From a virus: DNA of 42,212 nt. Of the stretch, positions 28,905 through 39,500 are shown in pieces. The stretch lies in IMG/VR virus record IMGVR_UViG_3300036845_000193, positions 1 to 42,212 of that record; one strand, given 5' to 3'. The translations under genes were made by a program, and so were the position numbers. Positions within the stretch are counted from its first letter, which is position 1. Each line of letters begins with the position of its first letter. The notes beneath the pieces are model-generated. The model did no database searches and had not been told where the DNA came from. It saw only the letters and a program-made list of their open reading frames with translations.

Positions 28905-30509
28905 ATGTCCATGACCGACTACTACGCCGGGCCGCCGCTGACTCAGACGGGCCTGCTGGCGCTGCCGGGGGGTCCGGACCCCGGGCTGCTCGCGGCGGCT
29001 GCGCCGCCGGCCGCCGCGCCCCAGCTCGACCCGACCCTGGCGTTTGACCTGAACGCCGTCGCGCCGCAGCACGCCGACTTCACCCAGGGTCAGATCACCG
29101 GCCAGGCCAACGCCCCGTTGCCCGGCCTGCCGCCGGCTGACGTCAGCGGCCCGGGGGGAACCACCGGGGCCGTCGACAGCATCCTGGCGCAGGCCCCGCC
29201 CAGGCCGGTCAATCCGCTCTCGACCCCCGAGGGACTGGCGGCGTTCAACGCCAAGTTCCTGGCTGAGAACCCGCAGCCGGCCGACCCCAACGAAGTCAAG
29301 GGCAAGGGCGAGAAGGGGCTGTTCGCCAACCCGCAGTACAGCACCAAGCAGAAGTGGATGATCGGCCTGGCGGCCCTCGGCGACATCGGCGAGTCCTTGC
29401 GGGGCAAGGACACCAACGCCTACGCCACCCAGGCGGCCGGCTTCGACGCCGCCAACAAGGCCACCTACGACGCGGCCATCGCCGAGCACAACCGGGCCTA
29501 CATGCAGGCGTTCGCCGAAGCCGACCCGGACATCTCGCCCCTCGACAAGGCGTTCTTCCGCACCGCCGACACCGCGACCCTCAACAAGGCGCTCGGCACC
29601 CACCTGGAGGCGTTCAGCTTGCCCGGCGGCGACACCCGCTACCCCGGGCCCGGGGCAGCGCCCATCACCTCGCCGAAGCTGTTCGACACGCCCGGCGTCG
29701 CGGGGACCAACACCCCCGCCGGGGTGACGAGCCTGACGGTGCTGCCGGCGGGCGGCAAAGAAGCGGCCGAGCAGGAGCTGGCGGAGGCGCGCATCCGGTT
29801 GGTCAACACCCAGGCGGAGTACGAGAAGAGCCGGGCGCCGGACGCCGCCGCGCGGCTCCAACTGGAGAGGCAGAGGGTCGGCATCGCCGCCGGCCAGGCC
29901 CTCGCCTACGAGGCGCACCTCAGGCGAGTGACCCCGACAGACCTGGTGGGGAGCATCATGCAGAAGGTGCAGCAGTACGGCATCGGCAGCGTGACGGACC
30001 AGGACAAGGAGATGCTGAGGCTCAGCGACGAGTACACAGCGGGGAAGACGGCGAGGGGCCTGACCGACGCGGCCATGGGGCTGACGCCGAACGACCTGAT
30101 CCCCAGTGCGTCAGCTCCAGCAGCAGCGCCGGCCGTGGCCCCGAGGGTGGCTCCGCGCGTGGCCCCCCCACCCGTGCGCGGCCCGTTCGTTCCGCCGCCC
30201 TCCAGCGCGATGAACCCCGGCGGGATCGGCGCCGCGCCGCCAGCCGCCGTGGCGACGCCCACCGTCACGCGCCCCGCCGTCACGCGCCCCACCGTCTCGG
30301 CCCTCACGCCGCCGATCGTCGGCGCCCCGGTCCTCAACTCCGTGAACGCCGTCCTCGGCGCCCGGACCCCGGCGACGCCGGCCGCCGCCACTTCGCCAGG
30401 ACCAACCGCCTCGGACCTCACGCAGATGCAGACAGGCCGGGCCTACCAACTGAACGACGGCACGTATTGGGCCAAGACGCCCAACGGCACAGCGATGCAG
30501 GTGCGGTGA
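28905..30509 (+). CDS. Ala/Pro-rich virion protein, possible ejection protein (534 aa)
   Basis: ATG 28905, just after the previous stop. The first 90 residues are Ala/Pro/Gly-rich. Residues about 95-220 contain helices (AGFDAANKATYDAAIAEHNR), then a coiled coil (ELAEARIRLVNTQAEYEKSR). Residues about 400-495 are long Pro/Val/Ala-rich spacers before a short C-terminal motif (GRAYQLNDGTYWAKTPNGTA). The order and composition suit an internal virion protein ejected with the DNA, next to the giant protein. No catalytic motif seen. Confidence 0.6.
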   Translation: MSMTDYYAGPPLTQTGLLALPGGPDPGLLAAAAPPAAAPQLDPTLAFDLNAVAPQHADFTQGQITGQANAPLPGLPPADVSGPGGTTGAVDSILAQAPPRPVNPLSTPEGLAAFNAKFLAENPQPADPNEVKGKGEKGLFANPQYSTKQKWMIGLAALGDIGESLRGKDTNAYATQAAGFDAANKATYDAAIAEHNRAYMQAFAEADPDISPLDKAFFRTADTATLNKALGTHLEAFSLPGGDTRYPGPGAAPITSPKLFDTPGVAGTNTPAGVTSLTVLPAGGKEAAEQELAEARIRLVNTQAEYEKSRAPDAAARLQLERQRVGIAAGQALAYEAHLRRVTPTDLVGSIMQKVQQYGIGSVTDQDKEMLRLSDEYTAGKTARGLTDAAMGLTPNDLIPSASAPAAAPAVAPRVAPRVAPPPVRGPFVPPPSSAMNPGGIGAAPPAAVATPTVTRPAVTRPTVSALTPPIVGAPVLNSVNAVLGARTPATPAAATSPGPTASDLTQMQTGRAYQLNDGTYWAKTPNGTAMQVR

Positions 30510-30512
30510 CCC

Positions 30513-33500
30513 ATGGCTGACGGCTCGCGCCTCGCTGGTCCTTCCTACGCTCTGAGCGGCGGTGGGGATGGCGCCGCCACGCCCGCGTCGAACCTGACCG
30601 GACTGAGCGTGCAGCTCGGCTCCACGGCCGACCCCGATCCGGCCAGCCAGGGCGAGGCGCTGATGACCCTCGGGCAGTTGGGCACGACCCCCGAGCTGGC
30701 GCCCGGCGATCCCAACCGGCTCCTGATGTCGTCGGGCCTGCCGTTGCCCAACTACGCGCCCCCGCCGCTCGGCATCTGGGACGCGACGCGGGGGGCTCTC
30801 GCCGAGACCATCAGGGGCATCGGCACCCACGACCCCGAGGCGCTCGGCCGCGCGGTGGACTTCCTCACGGGCCAGCCGATCGGCCAGACGTCGCAGGCGC
30901 TCCGGGCCGGGACCGACATCGCCGCCGGCCAGACCAGCGAAATCCCCGCAGCCTTCGCCAACCTCATCCGTCACGAGAACGACCCGGGCATGACGCGCGG
31001 CCTGCCGATCGGCGAGGGCGCGGGCTGGGCGGCGGCCGAGAGCGACCTGGGCTTCCCCGCCCGCACCCAGCCCGCGAAGGGGCCCGACTACGCGCCGCCG
31101 GCCTTTGCGGCGCCCCTGGCCGCGCAAGGCGAGGCGAACGTCCCCGTCAACCCGGGCTTCGCCTCGCAGGTCGCGTTGCAGGTCCCGCAGCTCGCCGAGT
31201 TCGCCGGCCTCGCGGCTGTGCCTGAAGTCGGCGCGCCTCTCGCCGCCGCCGCGATGGGCGGCCAGGGCATCGTCGAGCAGCAGGAGAAGGCCGAGAAGGC
31301 GGGGCTGGCTGGCACGCCCGAAGCCTACCGCGCCGAGGCGCTGGCCGGCGGCCTCCAGGGCGGCCTGGCGCTGGCCCCGCTCGGCGCGGCGACGGGCGCG
31401 CTGCTGCCGGCCGGTCTGAAGCAGACCGGGCTCAACGTCCTGGAGCGGCTGGGGTTCGAGCAAATCCCGGGCTGGGTGGCGCGCGGCGCTGGGGAGCTGC
31501 CGGGCGGGGCGCTGTTCGGCGCGGGCTCTACGGTCGCCTCCAACCTCGCCACCCAGCAGCTCAACCCCAAGCAGGACTTGTTCGAGGGCGTCGTCCCCGG
31601 CTCGGCGCAGATGGCCGCGATCTCGCTGCTCACGGGGATCGCTCACGGCCACGGCGAGGCGCCGGTCTACACCCCCAAGGGCATCGAAGGGCCGGCGGCC
31701 GACGCCACCAACAGCTACCTCCAATCCCTGAGCGACGCGCACCTGGCCGCCGCCAACGCCGCCGACGATCCGATGCACATGATGGCGCATCTCAACGCCG
31801 CCCAGGCGCTGGCGGGCAAGACGATCACGCCCGAGCAAGCCACCAACATGGCCGCCACGGAGCGCCAAAAGGGCTGGCTGTTCCGAGGACAGCCGCCCGT
31901 CGCGCTCACCCCGCACGACGCGGCGGTCGACCGCGCCCAGGCGCGCATCGAGCAGATCGACCCCTCGGCCAAGCCGCCGCCAGAGTCAGAGTTCGCGCCG
32001 CCGACAACAGTCACCACGCCTGCGGTCGCCGATCTCAACCAACGCCTGGACGTTCTGGGGCGGGAGTACGCCGCGATGAGCGCCGCCGATCGCGCGTCGC
32101 CGCTCGGCCGGGCGATCGGCGTCGCCAACCAAGTCGGTGGCGTGCTCGGGCCCACGACGATGACGGGGGGCGTGGAGCACACGCCCATCTCGATCCAAAC
32201 CGTGCAGGCGATCCGCGCCGCCCGCGACGCCGGGCGCCAGGACGTGGTGCAGGCGATCCTGGATCGCGGTGACCGGCAGGCCGCGACCGCCGAGAGCGAC
32301 CCCGAGGGGCAGGCGTTTCTGGCGCAGCAGCTCCACACCGCCGCCAACGCGCCGCCGATCACTGACCCGGCCGGCGACGAGGCGTACCGCCAGGCCGTCG
32401 ACCTGGTGCAAGGCGGCGGCACGCCCCACCGCTACTTCGTCGGGCCGGCGATCGGCATCAGCCACGACGCGGCCGAACAGCACCTGCGGGAGATGACGCT
32501 CAACGGCATCGTGTCCAACGTCGACGAGCGTGGGCTGCGCACCCTCCTGCCTCCCGAGACTGGCGGCGCGCCGCCTCCCGTGACGACGCCGCCCGCCGCC
32601 ACGACTCAGCCGACCACCACCGAGCCCCCGCCTCCCGAGACGGTCACGCCAGGCGCAGAACCGACGACGACGCCGACCGTGCCGGCCGACATCAACCCGC
32701 TGGCGAAGCCGCCGGTCGACCCGCGCGACCAGGTCACCGTGATCTCCCACTACAACCCGCAAACCAGGGGCACCTACTACGGCGTCAGCATCAACGGGCG
32801 GACAGTGGTCGAGCCCACCCAGGGCGCCCAGAAAGCGTGGGAGCTGGCCCACGCCCTCGTGGGCCCGTTCCCGGCCGACCGCGTCATCGACACGGCCACT
32901 GTCGGGCCAGTACGTGCGCAAGGCGTGCCGGACGATCCGCAGCACGCGCACTTCGGACCCGCCGACCTGCCTCGCGAGGGGGCGCTGTCCCTGCCGGCGA
33001 TCCACCAGGCGTACTTCGCGGCCTACGGGTCCAACAAAACGGCGGCTGGACACGGCCTGGCGTTCCAGGCCGGCGCGCTCGGGGCTCCCCTCGACCCGGC
33101 GCTGAGCAAGAAGTTCCTACCGGCCTACATGGCGGGCTCGCGCTACCGCGACATGGCCATCAACGCCGGCGCGCCGACCGGGCCTGCCGCGCCCGTCGTC
33201 GCGCCCCGGCCGGCGCCCGTGGCGGCGGCGCCCGAGCCCACCGCGCCGCCCCCGCCGACGTTCCAGCACGGCGACACCGTCCACTGGACCGACAGCAAGG
33301 GCGTCAATCGCCAGGGCACGTTCGAGGGCACTTACGACGGCCATCCCATCGTCAGGCAACCGAGCGGCTGGGCGACGCTCCAGGCGGGTGTCGATCTGCA
33401 ACCGGGCCCGCACCCCGACCCGAACAGCGTCATGGTCACCCAGCCCGGCCAGAAGATGTCGGACGGGACGCAGCTCGCGGGCATGGATCATCCGCTCAAC

Positions 33501-36500
33501 TGGCCCGCCGACGTGCCGCCGATGGTCTACCACGGCTACGGGCGCCCCGATCAGGCCAGCGCCTACAACAGCGACTTCCACGGCATGACGACGCCGATCC
33601 TGGGACCCGGCCGCTACTTCGCCTTCAACAAGGCCGACGCCGGGGAGTTCGGCCCCAACGTCGAGAACGAGCTGGCCCCGCTCAAGAACCCGGTCGTGAT
33701 CCGCTCGGACGCGGATTGGAGAAACCTCACCGAGCAGGCCGGCTGGGACTTCGCCGGTATGCCCCAGGGGGAGGACATCGAAAACCTCCACTACATGCTC
33801 CTGGGCCGAGGCTACGATGGCGCGATCGTCCACTGGGACGACAACACCGAGACCGACAAGGACAGCCGGGGCAACTGGATCAAGCTGCTGCGCAACACCT
33901 TCGGCACGCCCCAGGCGGTCGACTTCACGCGCACCGCTGGCCCCGCTGAAATCGCCGCCAAGGCCGCCGCGCCGTTGCCCGAGCCCGAGCCCAAGCCCGC
34001 GCCCACTGACACCACCCCGGCCGGCGGCGGGGCTCCAGCGCCCGCCCAGGTGGCCCCCACGGTGGCTGGGACGCCGTGGGACTTCGTCGACACCTTCCCG
34101 ACGCCGCAGCCGGGCAGCGAGACGGTCTACGCCAACCCCAACGACGTCGCCGAGCAGCGCGCCTACCACGACGCGGTGGCCAAGCGGCTGCTCGGGCTAC
34201 AGCTCCAGGATCGCCAGCTCACCGCCGCGCTTGAGGGCGGTTACGACGTCGAGAGCGGGCGCCCGCTGGACGAGCTGAAGAACGGGGCCAAGGTCGAAGC
34301 CTCGATGAAGGAGGACCAGCGCAACGCGGCCGGCGCGTACCACGGCTCCCTGGAAGCCTACCGGAGCCTGTTCGGCGCGGACGCGGCCAACGCCTTCCGC
34401 GATCACATCGAAAACATGTTCGCCGGGCACACGCCGTTCCCCAAGGGGTACGAACGGGCGCAGGACGCCATCCGCGAGCACCACATCGCCACGGCGCTGG
34501 GCGAGCCCGCCGACAGGGGCAGCACGGCCCGCGCCTATGCCGGGTCGGAACGCTACGGCTTCCCCGGCGCGGACCCGACGACCAGGATCGCCCAGGCGAT
34601 GGAGCTGGCCCAGTTCCGGAGCAGGCTGGAGGCCGAGAACCCGAAGGGGCTCAAAGCGATCGACGCCCTCCCCGGCGGACCCCGCCCGGGCACCACGGGC
34701 GACATCGTCAAGCGCCTGGAAGCCGTCCTCGGCGCCACGAAAGACGGGCGCTCCCGTGTGGCGGAATACCTCGGCGCGCAGAATGACGAGATGAGGGGTT
34801 ATCGCCCGCACGGCGTCCCCCTCAGCCAGCAGCGCGGCCTCATGACGCCCTACACCCGCGACGCGGTGGACGCGATCCTCAACCCCGTGCTGGCCAGGCC
34901 CAACGAGCCGCCTCCCGAGCGCGCTGCGCGGCCGGGCGCGACGCAGGGCCTCACGGCGGCCGACTCGCTGGTGATGGACCCCAAGAAGAACGCGATGGGG
35001 AACGCCAACATCCAGTTGGCGACCGACGCCAACGGCCAGTGGTGGCACCGCACGACGGCCATGCACGCGGAGGGGACCGGCCTGTGGCCCGACCACCACG
35101 AGGGCCCGTTCGCCACCCGCGAAGAGGCGATCCGCGACGGCCTGGCGCGCATCCGCATCAGGATGGCCGAGCCCGAGCGGTACGGTCATCCCAGCGCCGT
35201 CGAAAAGAGCCAGATGGCCCAGCGCGCCAAGTTCCGGGCGTGGGCCGACACGGTCGAGGCCGGCCTGGCGAAGACGGCGCCGGCCGCAGGCCAGGGCGCG
35301 GCGACGCCGGCCGAGCCCACGGTCGCCCCGCCAAAGCCGGGCGAACGCTACGTGCCGATCGTGCCTCGCGGGACCGAGCAAGCCATCACGATGCCGATCG
35401 TCAAGACCGGCATGGCGCGCGCTCAAATCCAGGTCGGCCAGGGCGCGGACGGCAAGTGGTACGCCGGCCACGGCTACGAGCTGGGCGCCGAAACCGGAGC
35501 GCACATCCCGATCGGCCTGGGCCCCTACGACACGCGCGCCAAGGCGATCTTCGCCGCCGGGCTCGACCTCCACGCCAGCATGGTCCGCGACCTGGCCCAC
35601 TACGGCGACCGCGCCACGCCAGGCATGAGGGCGGCGGCCGAGCGCATCGGCAAGTGGCTGGCGACGGTCGATCCCGACAAAATCCCGCAGACCAGCACGT
35701 CGGCCCACGTCGTCGGCGCCGAGCCCGAGCGCCAGCCGCTCGACTACCGCCCGGGCGCCGCCGGCACGATCAGCGTACCCGGGCGGCCCGACCTCGCCGT
35801 GCAGTACGGCCTGGCCGAGGCCGGCGACCTCACCGCCTCGAACAACGCCGACTTCTCGGCCAACCCCGAGTACCCCGCCGAGCTGCAACCCCGTCAGCGC
35901 GACCGGGGCGCCATGCGTGGCCAGATCGCCGCCATGCTCAACCCCGAGCAGTTCCGTCCGGGGATGCTGGGAGCCTCCACCGAAATCGGCACGGGCGCCC
36001 CGATGGTCGGCCCCGATGGGGTGGTCGAAAGCGGCAACGGCCGGGTCATGGCGCTGCGCCAGATGTACGCCGAGGGCGGCCCGGCCGCGCAGGCTTACCG
36101 CGACTACCTGGAGAGCCAGGGCCACGACACCAGCGGCATGAAGCAGCCGGTCCTGGTGCGCGTGCGCCAGACGCCGCTCACTCGCGCCGAGCTGATCCCC
36201 TACCTCCAGGACGCCAACACCAGCGCCATCGCTAGGATGGGCGCCGGCGAGCAGGCCAAGGTCGACGCCTCCAAGCTCACTGGCGAGGTGCTGGACAGCT
36301 ACCGGGGCGGCAGCCTGACCAACGTCGAGAACGTCCCGTTCGTGCGCGCCGTGCTGGGCCAGATCGCCTCGCCCGCCGAGCTGAACCAACTGGTCGACGC
36401 CAAGGGCGCGCTGTCAGCCGAGGGTGTGCGCCGGCTGCAAGCGGCGTTCACCGCCAAAGCCTACGGCGACAACTCGCTGGTGCAGGCGATGTTCGAAAAC

Positions 36501-39500
36501 CCCAACCCGGACATGGGCACGCTGGGCAAGGCCGCCGTGGCCGTGGCGCCCCAGTGGGCGATGATGCGGGAGGCCGCCGCCAGGGGTGTGATCGACCCCG
36601 GGCTCGACCCCACCGACGCGCTCAACACCGCGTTCAGCCTGGTGCGCCAGCAGCGCGAGGGCGCCGTCAATCTCGCCGACAAGTACAGCAGCATCGACGC
36701 CTTCTCGGACGAGGACCCGCGCGTCGAGCGGTTCCTGCGGCTGTTCTACCAGGGCGACGGCTTCAGGCGCGTGCGGGCCGGCGACAACATCGCTCGCGAC
36801 CTCCAGGACTACACCGCCATGGCGCGGGCGCAGGCCACCAACGACATGTTCATGGCCCCCGCCCACGAGATGTCGACGGCCTTCCTGAACGGCCTGATCG
36901 AGCGCGCCAACACCGCCAAGGCCAAGGGCCAGCCCGAGCTGACGCTGGATGAACAGGCGCCGGGCGCGCTCTACACCCTGCCGGGGCGCGACGAGCCCGA
37001 AGGCGAGACGCCCGACCAGCTCGACCTCACCACCTGGCACGGCTCCCGCCACCTGTTCGGCCAGCCCGACGACCGCTTCATCGGCGAGGGCGAGGGCAAC
37101 CAGACCTACGGCTACGGCCACTACAGCGCCGGCAATCTCGCCACCGCCGAGACCTACCGCAACGCGGGCGGCGATCGTCGGCGCCTGGACACCTTCGGCA
37201 CGGAAGGCGAGCCCTGGCACGTGCAGCAGTTGGTCGAGAAGGCCCGCAACCACCTCGACATCACCACGGAGAAGGTCTCCGACATCACGCCCGAGGCTGT
37301 CGCGGGTGCTGTCGGCCAGCGGCTCGACAAAATCTGGCCTGAGCACGTGCTCCGGGACCCTGGCGCGCAGGCGCAGATCGCCCAGCACGTGGCCGACGTC
37401 GCCGACAGGGTGCGGCGGGGTGAGATGGGTGTTCGCGCCACCGGCACTGACGGCAACATCTACCGCTGGGAAGTCCCCGCGCACGACGAGTTCATCGACC
37501 ACGACCTGGCGCTCTCCGAGCAGTCGCCGAAGGTGCGCGAGGCGATGCAGCGGATCAGCGACCAGATCGCCATCGCCCGGCGCTGGGGCTACTCGCTCAA
37601 CGAGGTGCGCTCGCCGAACCGGGTGGACCGGATGGCCGAGCTGCTGGGGACGATGAAGCTGGGTTCGCGCGAGCGCCCGGACATCATGGAGGCGACCTCC
37701 CGCGAGGGACACGCAACCGGCTCTGACTTCTACCAGGAGCTGGCGCACTACGCCTCCGAGCACATCACGGAAGGGCGCACCAAGGCCACCGGCCCGCGCG
37801 AGGCCACCCGCGTGCTGCGGGAGGAGGGTGTCGCCGGCCTGAGCTACCTCGACCATCGGTCGCGCGACGTGCTCAACATCGACAAGTTCCGCCGGCAGGT
37901 GGTCGCGGGCGAGAAGCGGCTGCGCGAGTACGGTCCCAACCCGCCCCAGAACATCATCGACCAGCTCAGCCGGGCGCGCTTCGCCCTGGAGTACGCGGAG
38001 GCGATCAAGAACCCCACCTGGAACTACGTCACCTTCGACCCGAGCCGCATCCAGGCCGAGCGGGTGGAGGAGGGCGAGCACCCCGAGCCGGCGACTCTGG
38101 AGGACCGCGAGCACCCCGAGGCCGACACCCTGGAGCGCCCCGAACCCGACCCCCTGGTGGGCCGTGGCCGGCGCCGCCCGGCGGGCACGATCGCCGAGGC
38201 CCAGGCGCGCGGCGTGGTCGGCTTCACCTCCTCCAAGATCAAGCGCGTCGACCAGATGGCGCACGAGCTGGGCAAGCTGCTCGGCGTGCCGATCCGGGTC
38301 GGCCGGATGGGTGGCGGGACGCTAGGCTACTTCGTCCCCAGCACGGGCGAGACGAAGGTCAAGTGGTTCGACGAGTACAACACCGTCGCGCACGAGCTGG
38401 GCCACGCGCTGGAGCTGCGCGACCGGGGCCTCTACCCCGAGCTGAACAAGGCCATCAAGGCGCACGCGGGCGAGCTGCGCCCCATCGACTACATCCCCAA
38501 CCGGGCGAACAAGACGGTCGGCCTGCACGAGGGGTTCGCCGAGTTTTTCCGCTACTACATGACCAACCAGAACCACGTGCTGCGGGAGACGCCGAACTTC
38601 TACAAGGCGTTCGAGGCGGCGCTGGCCAAGGACAACCCGAAGCTGCTCGCCGGGCTCCGCGAAATCCAAAAGGACTACCACGACTTCCTGGCCTCGGGCC
38701 CGACCGAGCACCGCAACGTGCTCCACCCCAGCGAGTACATGGTCAAGAAGGGCCCGGCCGCCTGGGCGGCCATGGCCAAGGACGCCGCGAGCCGTCCGAT
38801 GGGCTGGATCGGCGAGCTGGCCGACGAGGCTTACCGTCGCTACATCGACCACCTCAACCCGCTGAAGATCGCCCGCAACCGGCTCATGGCGATCCGGGCC
38901 CACAACCTCGGCTACCGCGAAGACCTGCCGGCGTGGCGCGACCCCTACAAGCAGGCCCAGATGGGGGTCGACGCCTACAGTGCGGCCCACGCCGACCTGG
39001 TGTACGGCGTCCACAAGTACCACACCAACGAGCTGGCCAACGTCCCGCAGGGCGCGCCGGCGCCGGGCACGGCGGCCATCCCCGACCGGCCCGCGTCGTC
39101 GCTGTACGCGGCCCTCGAACATGCCGTGGGCAGGCCGCCGGGCGTGCTGACGCCGGGCGCCAGGTGGGACATCAACCAGCTCGCCGAGTTCGGCCACTAC
39201 CTGGTCGCGCGCCGGTCGGTGCAGCTCTGGGATCGCTACAACCGGAAGCAGCTCCGACGCCCCCCGGATGGCCTCTCGGCGACCAGCAACAAGAACGCGG
39301 TGATCTGGTACGAGCAGCACAACCCCACGTGGGCGAAGGCCGCCGAGATGGTCTACGAGTACAACCGGGCGCTGTGGGACAAGCGCCTCGACAGCGGCCA
39401 GATCACCGCACAAATCCACCGCCTCGGGATCGAGATGAACCCCGACCACGTGCCGTTCGCGCGCACCCGGAAGGGGCGCCCCGGCGGCTCGGGCGGCGAA

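Noticed and set aside
27552-29918. 788-codon open frame on the minus strand
   Set aside because: It is antisense to two coupled virion genes, has shadow-type Gly/Arg/Val composition and no ribosome site.
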